From the NCBI GenBank assembly GCA_008638375.1, contig CM018032.1, positions 8,907,501 to 8,971,500 on the forward strand: a DNA stretch of 64,000 bases. The letters run 5' to 3'. Positions 33,966 through 46,700 of this stretch are shown one piece after another (the stretch's first letter is position 1; every line of letters starts with the position of its first letter). Made by a program: the position numbers and the translations under genes. Under the pieces are notes generated by a model. That model searched no databases. It saw nothing but the letters and a program-made list of their open reading frames with translations, and was not told the DNA's origin. This DNA is from Nyssa sinensis (lineage: Eukaryota; Streptophyta; Magnoliopsida; Cornales; Nyssaceae).

Positions 33966-34329
33966 ACCCCCTGTGAATGGAAATGACTCATTGAGGTTAA
34001 TGGGCTGGAATTGCTTCGCTCTCTCGTTCTTGTTTTCAACAATGAATCTTTGTTCTTATATAAACATGAATTGCAATAAGAGGTTATGAAAAACTGGAGA
34101 AATCATCAAATGGTTAATTCTCTTAGGTAAAAGATAAATTTGATCCAAACAAGGCCTAAAACATTTTTCATATTATATATTAATTATCTATAAGACTAAT
34201 GTGACAAGGACACTGGAGGTACATATTATTGTTTTGACTTAAATGGTCCAACCCTTTAGCCGTCCACTTGTCTGCTTTGGGCGGCGTTTCGACTTGCTAG
34301 TCAAGCCGAATCCAGGTTACCATACCTTA
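33431..34329. repeat. Intergenic with compound (TC)n(TA)n and (TA)n microsatellites
   Basis: (TC)n at 33627-33654 runs into (TA)n at 33655-33699, and a pure (TA)n is at 33931-33963. No gene is seen in the rest. Confidence 0.8.
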
Positions 34330-34850
34330 GATTAAATTGTATTTTTTTCTTTTCTTTTTTTTTTAAAAATAAATTATATTAATTTTTTTTAATTTTTAAA
34401 ATTATATTATCATTTTTTATTTTTACTGAAAAATTATATCTATTTTTTTAATTCATTTTTTTAAATGACAAGAGTACTCATTTATTTTATTTTATTTTTT
34501 ATATTTTTTTTCAATTTTGACATTTTAAAAAATTTTTATTTTAAAATGAATATTGATTAAAACATTTTTGATAAAAAATAAAAAAAAAAGTTATTTACTT
34601 AAAATTTATGTTTATATAAAATGAAAAAAGTTCTTTTAAAAATAAAAAAAGTCAAAATTGTAAAAATGTAAAAAAAATAAAATAAAAGGGATATTTTTTT
34701 CATTTAGAAAAAAAAATTAGACAGGAGTAAGGTATGTGTAGTTTGTTAATAACAATAGGAAAGAACAATATAATTTCAAAAATCTCAGAAAAGATATTTA
34801 TAATTGTTAAAAACTTTAAGAGATGCTAGTATAATTTAACATTTTTTTTA
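34330..34850. repeat. AT-rich dispersed repeat, copy 2
   Basis: Diverged partner of 24960-25480, with the same block order and the same orientation. No coding words. Confidence 0.5.
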
Positions 34851-34904
34851 TAAAAAATGGAGAGGAGGAATTAAATTTATACCAATCACGCTAAAAAGTG
34901 GACA

Positions 34905-35312
34905 GCTGACATCCGTTACGATGGTCATTCGATTCAAATAAACTCTGTTTCAAAACCGTACGTGAAATTCATCTCATACGGCTCCTCCCTTTTGTGCATA
35001 ATTAGAATAATGGATGGAATCAAAAAGATGAAAATATTCTTATTATAAACTTAGTTTTGAACTTTTACTTGCATTATAAGGGATTTATCTTTTCTATTGA
35101 TTTCTGTGAGTTGGATCAAAAATAATTCTTGAATGAAGTATTCAACTATAGGAATGAATCGAAAAAGAAATCTTTATTAGTTCTACATCTTATATTTTTT
35201 ATGAAGAGAATGAATCTTTTTATTAAAAGATCAGAAAAAAAAAATAAGTTCAGATCTCTTGTGAGAAGGATTTGAAAGATCCAAAATAAAAAATAGTGGA
35301 CACTCACCATTC
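34905..35312 (+). pseudogene. ycf2: Plastid-derived nuclear segment (NUPT) with ycf2 fragment
   Basis: 35100-35312 on the + strand reads, with stops and a 2-base frame change, as DQK-FLNEVFNY-NESKKK then SLLVL, then FYEENESFY, then K-VQISCEKDLKDPK. This is recognisable as a segment of plastid Ycf2, a large plastid protein of the TIC-linked AAA motor. The stops and changed residues fit mainly C-to-T or G-to-A changes. At about 34957-34990, on the - strand, GAGCCGTATGAG...ACGTACGGTTT is the hairpin of a group II intron domain V, also plastid-like. The two pieces need not be adjacent in the plastid, so the insert may be composite. It has no function here. Confidence 0.75.
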
Positions 35313-35683
35313 CAGATCAAGATTATTAAATTGTATGATTTGGGGAGTGGGAGTACAATTTGCAAAACAATAATATATTTAAGGAGAAGTTGGTTTTCTT
35401 AAAATGCTTGACTAAACCTTGAAATAAATAATGTTTTTAATTTGATGAATTTTGTTTTATGTTTTTGTTTGCAAGTATATATGAGAATTTGGAAAATGAA
35501 TAAAGAAAGACTTATATTGGTCATCAAATGTCACTGTGAAATTAAGATATATAGACAAGGTTGGATTGTGTCAAGAAAAATATTGATATTAGTTACCTGT
35601 CAATTTGTAAATTAATGTACCATGCAAAGCCAAAAGTTGTGTGTGACAGTGAAAAATTCTTCTGATTTTTGCATTTCTTTATC

Positions 35684-35715
<32 letters not shown>

Positions 35716-35942
35716 AACTAGTTGGAGAGTGTTAGTCAAACTTATCACTAATCAGCTGGCTTAATTATACTATTGTCGCTAATAATTTAGGAGATTTTCT
35801 GGACTGGGTCTTGATAGTTCCAAAATTTTCAATTAAGTCCATGAACTTGAACAAGTGATTTAATTGGATCCAATCATTGACACATCCGTTTTTGATAGCT
35901 ATTAACAATTTAACACCGGTGACTAGGTTTGCAATTACATAT
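35313..35942. other. Intergenic before the nested retrotransposon block
   Basis: AT-rich DNA with a (TA)n run at 35683-35711. No gene recognised. The last bases, CATAT, are the candidate 5-bp target sequence of copia-A. Confidence 0.45.
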
Positions 35943-36507
35943 TGTGAGCTAATTAAATTAAGTTAGTATGGTGTAGTAGGACTCTTAATGTTGAGTTCTA
36001 AGATTTGATATGTTTTACCCTAATGAGACTAGGAGTCTTTATCCTAGTAGAAGTGATATTATTAATTTGAATCGGATTAGAAGTCCTAATTATATTAGAA
36101 TTAGACGTCATGTAATTTATATTTATATATATATATATACATATATGCATGTAGGGTGAGATAAAAAAAAAAAAAAGCCAACGTGATGATTGTCCGTATC
36201 AATCATACCCTTTTGATCAAACCCGTATTCTTCCTCGGCTTCCTTCAACAACTATATGAGTAGTGGGTGATTGAATTATATCACATGTATCATGTTCTTC
36301 CAGGAAGTGGCGTGGGGGCTTGTTACTAGTGCGAGAGGTCATAATCTTTCTTTAATAAAATATATTATTGCGGGTATCAAAGCAAGACAAATTGCTCTTT
36401 ATTTGATCTGTATTTTTTTCTTGGTTTGGTTTTTCGTTTGTTTATGTTTTTATCCTTTTGCATTACTATTTCAATTAAATAATTGATATAGTATTTTGGA
36501 TCCAACA
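35943..36507 (+). repeat. 5' LTR of copia-A
   Basis: About 565 bp from TGTGAGCTAATTAAATTAAG to GGATCCAACA. Its first 200 bp match the LTR start at 47821 (+) and, inverted, the one at 48587. It contains a (TA)n stretch near 36125 and an AATAAA-like word near 36354. A primer site follows after two bases. Confidence 0.8.
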
Positions 36508-36509
36508 AT

Positions 36510-36522
36510 TGGTATAAGAACC
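36510..36522 (+). other. Primer-binding site of copia-A
   Basis: TGGTATAAGAACC, two bases after the LTR, is a two-mismatch version of the initiator-Met tRNA complement used by most plant copia elements. Confidence 0.7.
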
Positions 36523-37466
36523 TGATTTCTTAGTTTGTGAAGATGTCTTTGTTGAAAAAATGAGTTTTTGAGCATTATAATTAGCTATCTTTGAGCTAAT
36601 ATTAAAGTGGATCCCACACATTAATTTTAGCAGGTCCACATAGGACATGAGGAGATTACGATTATACATTGGGTTGCTCAAAATCATTAAGGAGTGAATA
36701 AAAAATTGCTTCCAAACATCACTACTTAAAAATGGTAACAAAAGCTTGAAATTTGTGAAAAACCTTATGTCCCACATAAGATGGGTATAAGGCTTTTAAA
36801 GAGTATATATACACTTACCTTGGAGGAGAGTTTGAGTCCCAAGGGGTACCTAAGTTTTGTAGAAGGGGGAAGACCTAACACATGCTTAGTTCACCACACG
36901 TGCGTGCACCGCTGTCGCCGCTGCCTCTGGTCAGGTCAGGCTTGGGCTTGGGCTTGACACTGGCCTGTTGTATATATATCTTTTTGGAGAAAATTAATTT
37001 AAATAATTTTCATTAAACGCTATCGTTTTGTTATTGTTAAAACAAATCAAAACGTTGTCGTTTAGTTACCAAATTAATTTAAACAAAAAACGTCACCGTT
37101 ATGTGAGTACGTTTTTTGGTTTTGGTTTAAGTCCAAAACAACGTTGTTTTGCGATTGCATTGATTTGAATTTTGACTAAATAGTTATCTTTTTCATGGGC
37201 GACTGTGTCTGTTCACCATGAACAGATACAACAGAACCTTCGTGCCTGTACCAAATAGGCACGAAAAAGTCTATAAATACACATACATTCATTGTATATA
37301 GATTCATTCAGAAATATATATTTTGTGCATCAGTTTTGAGAGAGTTTCAAGACATTTTCTGGTTCGTTGTGTACTGAAGTTTGAGTGCTTCATATTCAAG
37401 TGCGTTGATCATTGTATCCTGGGAGACGGACGACCAAAAACTCGTAAGCACCACTACGAGGGTCGT
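36523..37466 (+). other. Copia-A leader, first part
   Basis: Untranslated leader before the solo-LTR insertion. It holds an LTR-like word (TGTCCCACATAAG at about 36769) and a CTATAAATAC box at 37271, so another small LTR element may be hidden here. After the insertion the leader resumes at 43430. At roughly 1.3 kb in total it is long for a copia leader. Confidence 0.45.
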
Positions 37467-37859
37467 TATCACGCCCCGAATTTTCACAAACTCGGGGAGT
37501 GAGTGAAATGAAATAAGAAAGGTAAATGAAAGGTCATAAGATAGATTTAATTAATTATTCATTCATTTTCTCCGAGTTTTCCCAAAATAAAAATGAAAAA
37601 TCGGACACAAGGCTTACCCCAAGATTGGTTACCAATGGTAGTCACAAATCACCCTAACCAATGGCCAAAACTATTCTAAGTCATGTTCTAGTGTAGTCTC
37701 AATGATGGCCCCAAAATGTCTTTAAATATGCCTTGAAATAGTGATCCCAAATGGCCCCAAAATGTCCTAAGGCATAGGCCAAGAATAGGTCAAAGAGTCT
37801 ACCTAAAGTGAGTAAGTGGCCAAACATGGCCTATAAGAGTGGCCAAACATGGCCTAAGG

Positions 37860-37922
37860 TGTAACAACCTGAAATTTTTTTTTTTTTTATAAAATTCTCA
37901 AGTTGTTATCATTATTATTATT

Positions 37923-37964
<42 letters not shown>

Positions 37965-38069
37965 ATTGTTATGATGTGTGTGTATATGTATATATATATA
38001 TATATATATGTAAATTAAATTGTTGGTGTACATATGTGTGTACATGTGAGTGTGTATTTAAATATGTAA

Positions 38070-38101
<32 letters not shown>

Positions 38102-40799
38102 GTATAGAACAGTGTGTGCATGTGGGTGTACCCGGTTGTGTGTGTGTGTGAGTTTGAGTGTGATACACTCAAACAAGCAAGGGGAGGCATGGTGTGTGTA
38201 AGAGAGTTGTTGGAAGTGTGTGAGTGTGGTTTGCATGTATAGATGTGTATAAGTGAGTGAAGAGGGTGGAGGAGAACAGATCTGTCGTGGGATTTTAGAG
38301 AGAGAGAGAGAGAGAGAGAGAAGTGTAGAGAGAGAAAGTGAAAGGAAAGAGAGAGAGAGAGGTGTGTGCTCTGGTTTTTGAAAGAGAAGCAGAAAGAAGG
38401 AAGCTAAGGAGGCCAAAGGGGAGAACAGAGGCAAAGCAAGAGGAGAGGAGCACCATCACAGGGTTGGAAACCCATAACCGTAAGCTTTCTCTCTCTAAAA
38501 AATCTCTCAATTTTCCAACTTGTTTTGTAGCCTATTGCTTGGATTTAATTGTTGGAACTTATAGAGCATAAAATATGGAGAATTTAGGGACAAGAATCAA
38601 CCAAAATGGTTGAGAAATGAGGGAGAAAAATGGATGTGCAGGTCACGGCCATGGGGGGGGGGAAATCTGATTTTTCATTGTGATTAAGAGCTTCAAAATG
38701 ATGTTAGAGGGTTCCAAAAATGTTTTAGAATGGTTTGGGATTGAAAGGGGCATCAAAAACACCAAGAAAATCAAGTTTGAAAACTTGATTTTCCTGAAAT
38801 TCCGGCGACGTCGCCGGAGAAGGTGACCGGAGACTGCCGGAACCCTACCGGAAAAACGGGGGGGAGATGATGACTGTGCGGGTTCGGGTCGGGTCGGTTC
38901 GGGTCGGGTCGGGCTTGGGCTGACCCGCCCCTGCCACGTGTCGCCCACTGGTTTTAAATTAAAAACCAATTGGGGCGTTTGGTTACGGAGATAAGAAATT
39001 AAAAACTTTTAAATTTAAAATAGGAACAGGGATATCCTATCCCTGTTCTGGATAAGCCCTGTTTGGTTAACCTGATTTAGAATAACAAATTAAACTAGTT
39101 TTAATTTGAACCTTTTTTTGGAATTTGAACCCTTTAAATTTGAACCTTTTGAATTTGAACCTTAACCTGAACTTTCAGAAATTACAAATTGACCCCCCAA
39201 CTGTTAGAAATTACACTTTGACCCACCTGATTAAATTATTAATAAAATATTAATTTAATTAATTAAATATTCAAAAACATCCCGGAGTCCAAATGGGACA
39301 AGTCATAGGTGTATTTTGACTATCTCGACCATTCTGAGACCAATGGTGAGGTCCGTTTTACGAGACGGGATCCCGAAAAATAAAAGACCCGTAGTAACCC
39401 TTAAAATTACCAAAATGCCCCTAACTTGAAACACTGTCAGACGAATTCCGAATTAGGTAAACAAATAGTGGAATTTTATTATCTCGAACATTCCGGACTC
39501 AACCGTGGAGTCCGATTTGTGAAAAGAGGTCACGAAATGTAAGGACCCGTGTAAAGTGCAAAATGACTGTTTTGCCCTTTTTGACCCAGATGCCCAAATT
39601 GAATTCTACGAAAGCCTAAACTTATTTTCTTCAACGTCCCGGATTCAACAGTAGAGTTTAATTTAGCAAAGTAGAAGCTTATAAGATAAAGACGTAAAAT
39701 TTGATGAATAGCGTAATTCAAGTGACGATTAAACTGAGTTTCATGTTATGAATTTTAGGGACACGGAAAGGCAAAGAGAAGGTGACCTGACCTTCAGTGT
39801 TCTTACGGTGGTTTCACTTGACTACGAGTATACCTTTCCGGTTTGAGATCGATTACCAGGTACGATATATTGTGCTAAGTAAGAAATAGAATTGAGACTA
39901 GGAATACCTGCTTTGCTACGTTAATTGTTCACATGTTTGTCCAAGTGTTCACATGCTTATGTGCTATGTGCTATCTTGTTTAGTTGGATGATGATTATGA
40001 GTATATCGCATGTGTTAACGTGGTGTGTGAATTATCTGCTTGAAGAACTGTCGATGTTATGAATTGTACACTTGAAAGCATGTTTTATGTATGACTGAAA
40101 TGCATCATTGGGATTGCATTATGACATGATGAGATTAGAGCATATTGGCATGGGGTGATTCCTTGGACATGGCGTGGGTAAGCACTTGGTGCTTTGCATT
40201 ATGAGGGTGCAGATCCTGTGGTGAAAAACCCAAAATCGGCCATTAGGTACTTGCGAGCCTGACGGATTCCGGACCGTGAAGCGAGACATAAGTGGCGGTA
40301 CTCATGCCAGCGGAGAATGACCGTATCATGAGACATGGGTGGCATAGAGTTGCATGGGTGTGTCACGCATCTTGCTCATATACTGTATACTGTTCATATA
40401 CTGTCATTATGATATAAAATGCCATATAGAAATAACTGTACACTCGCACATGCCACGACCTTAGTTTTGTTTCTCGCATTAGCATTATATTGTACCAGCA
40501 TGTTGAGCTGACCCCTTTAGTGGGGCAAACATTTCAGATGATGTTCCAGCTGTGCGGGATATAGAGATGGTCTGATTGAGGGTTATATTGGGCCCGACGG
40601 GCGCTTGTGATATTATGTAAGGGCGTAAGCCCGAGACTGTATTTCATTTTGAATATTGTGAACCAACGGACCAGACTTTATGTATGTATTAGAACTGTGT
40701 ACGGAATGTATGAGAATGTCATTGTTATCTTTTTTATTTCTTTATTTCTTTTTGTCTCGTTACTCACGCCTCGGGTTCGCTGGAATTTGGGGCGTGACA
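37860..40799 (+). mobile_element. Gypsy solo LTR (inner), with perfect 5-bp target duplication
   Basis: 2940 bp from TGTAACAACCTGAAA to TTTGGGGCGTGACA. Both sides are flanked by TAAGG (37855-37859 and 40800-40804). It sits inside the outer solo LTR: repeated GGCCAAACATGGCC words of the host continue on both sides. It carries (TA)n tracts near 37990-38100, a (GA)n tract near 38297-38320 and a conserved block at 40201-40246. There are no internal genes. The clean duplication suggests it is the youngest insertion in this stack. Confidence 0.93.
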
Positions 40800-40804
40800 T
40801 AAGG

Positions 40805-41395
40805 ATTGGCCAAACATGGCCTAAAAGGGTGTCTAAACATGGCTCATAAGGGTCCCCAAACATGACTCAAAAAGGGTGGTCAAAGGTTGGTGTCAGGGGC
40901 TATTAGGGCAGCACACAGGGGCAAGGCAGCAGCAAGCCACGCGCATGGCCATGGACGCGCATGCGCACGAGCGCAAGTGGGGGGCGAGGCAGGTAAAGCG
41001 CGCGCAGGGCAAGGCAGCATGGCGAGGGCGCAAGGTGCGCAGGCACACGCGGCTGGCTGGGCAGGGGCTATGTAGGCTGTTCCAAAATCTGATTTTCTGC
41101 AGAAACACTGTAGCAACAGTGTAATTACTGCAAGTGAATTTCTTTGTCTACTGCATTAATTTTCTCTGTTTTGTAACTTTTTTTCCCTAAGTTTTGAAGG
41201 CCTATTTTTTCTCATTTTTAACTTATTTCTTCAAGGTTTCTAACCCTCTATTTTAATCACTTTTCTCATCTATTTAAATGGTGTTTTACACACTTAATTT
41301 CTTTTCCTTAATTTCACTAAAAATTTGACATAACTTCTTTTATTTTCTAAGCCTTTTTCCCACCTAATATTCATGATACTTCATATGTATAAACA
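40805..41395 (-). other. Outer solo LTR body, GC-rich part
   Basis: Continuation of the outer LTR to the right of the inner insertion. 40905-41070 is far more GC-rich than its surroundings and gives overlapping open frames in several frames. None looks like a protein family, and the patch lies wholly inside an LTR. Confidence 0.6.
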
Positions 41396-43429
41396 TGTCA
41401 CAACCCACCCTCACTCGGTGGCTACAATTCATATAAATTAAACAGACATCCCTTGTTTTTAACATACACATCTATTTGTCTCAATATATACATATGATGT
41501 TCATTAAATGAAGATATCCTACATATCATTTGGGTTTAAACCCTTACACTTTAAAATGGACCAAGGCCTATATAGTTCACTACTTTTCCAAACTAAAATA
41601 CAAGTCATTTGGGCTTATGCCCATACATACAAAAATATGCCCCAAGGGTTAAATGTCCATCCAAGTCCCCTTCCTTTCCTTCTTTCAAGACTTCCTCAAG
41701 TCTCAAGTACCGGGAGCCTCATCTGTAATATAATATCTCACGAGGGGTCAGCTCAACTGCTGGTATGACACAATGCTAATGCAAGGAACAAAATTAAGGC
41801 GTGGCATGTGCAAGTGTACATTTATAATCTACATGCCTTTTAATTCATTAACACAATGCAAAGGCAATATGTGTGACACAGCTATGTAAACTCTATGCCA
41901 CACCCATGTCTTATTCATGGATCGCTCCCATTGGGTCAGAGTAGTAATGTCTCATTCACGGATCGCTCCCGTTGGGTCAGAGTACCAATGTAATGGCCAA
42001 TTTTGAGTTTTTCACCACATGATCTACACCCTCATAATGCATAGCACCAAGTGCTCAACCCACACTATGTTTTCAAAGGATTCACCATATGCCAATATGC
42101 TTTGATTTCACCATGCAATAATGTAATCTCAATGAAGCATTCCATCAAACACAAGGTATATGCCTTAAACAATGCAATGTACTTTAAGCAACTATAACTT
42201 TTATATCACAAAACTTCACTTACATGAACCTAACATGTAATCCCATCAATTTCACATATAACACATTACATATTCACAACCTTAACAATTTCTCAAAGAT
42301 CATAAAATACATAAAGCACCAACACATGGAATAAATCATAACTCTCAAACCACAACAGTTTCTCTATATGAACATAAACTAGAATACAATGAATTAAATA
42401 TACAAACAAGTTACACATTCATCACTTTAACAAATTCTCAAGGATTACAAAAATACATAAAGTACTAACACCTCGAATAAATCATAACTTTTCAACTACA
42501 AGATTTTGTCTACATGAACATAAGCTAGAATATAATGGATTATATCTATAGTCATGGTTCATGTTTATCATTTTACCAAATTCCCAAAGAATAACAAAGA
42601 ACACCCAAGTAAATAAACGATCATTCTAGGTTTTTCAAAGCAACTATATCCTAAGTGATTTTCTAACATTAAATAAACATATGAATCATTCAATCAACAT
42701 GTAAATCACTCCTAAACTTGATCATATTCCTTACTTAGCAAAATATCATACCTAAAAGGGTTTTTCTCAACCCTTGGGAGTTGTGTTCGCTGTGCAGCCG
42801 AACTAAAAGGTGAGAATGTAGTCCTTGGCATGGGGAATAACTTCCTAGAAGGAACCCTTGTGAGAATCCAAGCCTAGAAGTATGTTTTGAAAGCTTGAAG
42901 ATTAGAAAACCTAGGTTTTCTCTCCACTTTTCTATCCCTGTGCGAATTCTGTGTTTTCTCTAGACCAAAAGTGTGATTTTTAACTCTAAGGGCTGTATTT
43001 ATAGTCAAGGGGCAAAGGGGCAAAATCAAATTTTTGCCCTTAATGAATCCGGGGCCCCGTTACACTACAACCCGTCCCGAAATGCCTTAATTCTATATTT
43101 TGCTTTAACCAAAGTTCTTAAAATTATTTTAAATGAAAATTTTCTAAAAACTTTATTTTCGCTTGCGGCCGGGTTTGGCCGCTTCCAACCGGGATGCCCT
43201 TTTGGTCCAATTTTTGAAATTATCTCCGAATAGGCTCAAACTTTTATAAGAGGTGTATTGTAGTATTTTAAGCATATTTTGCTTCTATGGAATATTCAAA
43301 ATATGTTTCTAAATATGACTTATTCCTAAACGATGCATGTTTAACACCCTACCGACAAACCGTGCAAGAATAATGCCCTACCGGCAAAAATAAAAAATTT
43401 ATCCTCAATTTTTAGGTCTCTACAGTTGT

Positions 43430-43771
43430 AATTCGTTTTAAGGACATTATGTTAAACATAAGCCTTGACCCTCTTCTATTTTTTCAGTTTCTGTAAGTGT
43501 TTACAGATTTTATTTTTCTTATTCTGCAATCTAAGATTTTACAATATTTTGTTCCTGTTTTTTTTTTTCTTAGAAATTTATTATACTGTTTTCTTTTTAA
43601 AACCATTTCTATTTTCTGTAAGTTTCTGTTTCTGTTTTTGTTTTTTGTAAAACAAAAAATAACAGATTCTGTTTTCTTAAAACAGCTTCTGATTTTTCCT
43701 TTCATTTGGCAAAACTGATTTAATAAATTCAGATTACCAGTCTTCACTTATTTGTACGGTTTATAAATTTG
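43430..43771 (+). other. Copia-A leader, second part
   Basis: T-rich untranslated sequence with repeated TTTCTGT words between the end of the outer solo LTR and the first gag-like codons. Open frames on both strands here are low-complexity. Confidence 0.5.
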
Positions 43772-46700
43772 ATGAGAAATCTCCTTTTCATATTTGGAAG
43801 AGTGCAATGATGACCTTTTTTAATTCAAATGGTTTGATGACAAAATTCATTACGGATGAGCTTGCAGTAGATGCAGATGAGCAAACAAGGCAAATACACT
43901 TCAAAACTTTAAATTGCATTCATCAAGTTTTAAATATTTCCGTTCTTAGTAAAATTGTCCATATTCAGTCTACGAAACAAGCATGGGATATTCTTAAAAA
44001 ATTTATGTTGGTGTTGATAAGGTGAAAAAGGCTAGATTACAAAAACTGCATAGAGATTTTGAGTTGTTGCAGAGGAAAAAATCAGAAACTATTTTTGATT
44101 ATTTTTCGCGGACCGCAGCACTTGTTAATGAGATGAGAACTAATGGTGAACAAATAGCAGACCATCAAATAGTTGAAAAACTTCTTCGAAGCTTGACACT
44201 GAGGTTTGAATATAAAGTGATTGCTATTGAAGAGTTTGCTAAATTGGAGTTCATGACAGTGGATGAATTACAGGGTTCGTTGACCGTTTATGAACAACGC
44301 TTGAATGAGAGATCAAAAAATTTAGTTGAAGAAGCTTTGTAAGCTCCATTAAATTTTAAGAATGAAAAAGGCGAGTCTCAGAATAATGCAGGATTTAATT
44401 AACATTTTCAAGGCTACCAGAATAGAGGGCAGAATCACAACAATAGAAGAGGCAGAGGCAATAATGGGCAGAATAGATCTGGTGGAGGAAAAGGCAGAGG
44501 TAATCAGTGGCAAAATAATAATTGGCAATATAGACCAGTCCAAGGAAGAGGGGACGGTAACAATTCTAATTCACAATCTCATAAATCCAATATTCAATGT
44601 TTTAATTGTGAAAAGTTTGGGCATAAAAAATCTGATTGCAGATCTAGAAGGCCGAATAGAGATCATCAACCTAATGTTGCTGAAAATAATCCTGGTGGTA
44701 ATAATGATGTAGAGACTGTGTTGTTGGCTTGTAACGTTGTGGAAAATGATGATGGTACTAAGTGGTATTTAGATACTGGTTGTAGTAATCACATGTGTAG
44801 TAAGAAAGACATGTTTTTTGCTTTAGATGAGTCCGTTCGATCAGAGTTAAAGTTTGAAAATAATTCAAAGATACATGTGATGGGTAAAGGCAAAATAACA
44901 ATCAGTTTGAAAAATAGGTCTCACAAGTATATTTCATATGTGTTTTATGTACCAGGTTTGTAACAAAATTTGTTGAATATGGGACAACTTTCAGAGAAAA
45001 GTTATGATATGCGAATCCACCATAGAGTTTTCATAATCAATGATGATCGTATGGGGCTAATAGCAAAGGTAAACATGACTCCAAATCGTTTATTTCCATT
45101 AAGTATTAAATGTGAGAATTTACGTTGCTTTGTTTCTATGATTGATGATGATGGTTGGTTATGGCATATGCGTTTTGGGCATGTGAATTTTGGTAGTCTT
45201 AATTTTCTTGCTAGAAAACATTGAGTTTCTGCTTTGCTTGCTATTGATATCCCAAATAGAGTTTGTGAAACTTGTGTTATAGGAAAGAAACATAGAGATG
45301 TTTTTCCTGCAGAAAATTCATAGAGAGCCAAGAGGCCTTTGGAGTTGTTACACTCAGATTTATGCTCAGTGGAGGTACCTTCTAATGGTGGTAGTAAGTA
45401 TTTTATTACATTCATTGATGATTTTAACAGAAAAGCATGAGTTTATTTTTTTCAACATAAATCTGATGCTTGTAATACTTTTAAAAAATTCAAGGCTTAT
45501 GTTGAAAAACGAAGTGGATTTCAAATTAAAACTTTGAGAACTGATAGAAGTACAGAGTATATTGTTTGTGATGATTTTTTGAAAAAACATGGTATTAGGC
45601 ATCAGTTGATAACTAGATATACTTCACAGTAAAACGGAGTGAAGAAAAGAAAGAATATAACTGTTATGGATATGGTTAGATGCATGTTAAAATTTAAAAA
45701 TTTGCCTAAAGGATTTTTGGCTGAAGCGGTTACTTGTGCTATTTATGTTTTGAATATGTATCATACTAGAAGTGTTTCTAATGAAACCCCGCAGGAAGCT
45801 TGGAGTGGACAGAAGCCTGTCATTAAACACTTAAGGGTGTTTGGATGCATTGCATATGCTCATGTGCCAGATCATCTTAGAAAGAAACTTGATGATAGAG
45901 GCGAAAAGGGTATTTTCATTGGCTATAGTCAATTGTCAAAGACCTACAAGTTGTATAATCCAATAACAGAGAATGTGATTATTAGTCTTGATGTGACTTT
46001 TGATGAGTAAGGAGTTTAGGATTGCTCTCAGAATGATCAAATCCAGTCAGCTCTAACTTTTAATAATACAGATCTGTAAATTGAAATACAGAGTGAACCT
46101 CAGATTACTAATCCTCCATCTTCAGATATGCCATCACTTCATGCAGAGTCCTCTAGGCATCCTTAACGCCAACGTTACTTGCCTGCTCACTTACAGGATT
46201 ATGTTGTTGGTAGTGATAATGAGCTAACTAATAAAGATTTAGTGAATTTTGTTTTATTTGTAAATTGTGATCCAGTGACCTTTGAAGAAGCCTCTCGTGA
46301 TGCTCATTAGATTAAAGCCATGGATGATGAGATCCATGCAATTAAGAAGAACAATGCATGGCAACTTACTACTCTTCCTAGTTGTAAGAAACCAATTGGC
46401 GTGAAGTGAGTGTACAAGACAAAGTACAGGCCCAATGGTGAGGTAGATCACTTTAAAGCGAGATTGGTGGCTAAGGGTTACAAACAAAAGCTGAGTATTG
46501 ATTATTTTGAGGTGTTTGCTCCTGTTGCTAGACTTGATACAGTTCCTATGTTTGTTTCTCTTGTTGTTCAAAATAATTGGATAATTTTTCAAATGGATGT
46601 TAAATCTGCGTTCTTTAATGATGTACTTAAAGAAGAGGTTTATGTTGAGCAACCTGTTGGCTATGTGATAAAGGGGCATGAAAATAATGTCTTTAGATTG

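Larger units (their letters stand above)
37467..43424 (-). mobile_element. Gypsy solo LTR (outer), inserted in copia-A
   Basis: On the - strand it begins TGTAGAGACCTAAAAATTG at 43424 and ends GGGGCGTGATA at 37467 (CA decayed to TA). Without the element nested inside it the LTR is about 3013 bp. Flanking 5-mers are GTCGT (37462-37466) and GTTGT (43425-43429), a target duplication differing by one C/T. It shares blocks with the LTRs at 37860 and 58823, including a near-identical block around 41992-42043. No internal gypsy genes are present, so it is a recombined solo LTR. It includes a GC-rich patch at 40905-41070. Confidence 0.85.

Noticed and set aside
36271..36777. Open frames around the copia-A LTR and leader
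   Set aside because: They cross the LTR end and primer site, which are non-coding, and do not resemble gag.
40876..41124. Overlapping open frames in a GC-rich patch, Ala/Arg-rich
   Set aside because: The patch lies wholly inside the outer gypsy solo LTR. High GC removes stop codons in all frames, and no family resemblance is seen.
41396..41420. TGTCACAACCC as a possible LTR end
   Set aside because: The matching sequence in the LTR at 58823-62780 lies internal to that LTR, about 200 bases before its end, and flanking 5-mers do not match. The true end is at 37467.
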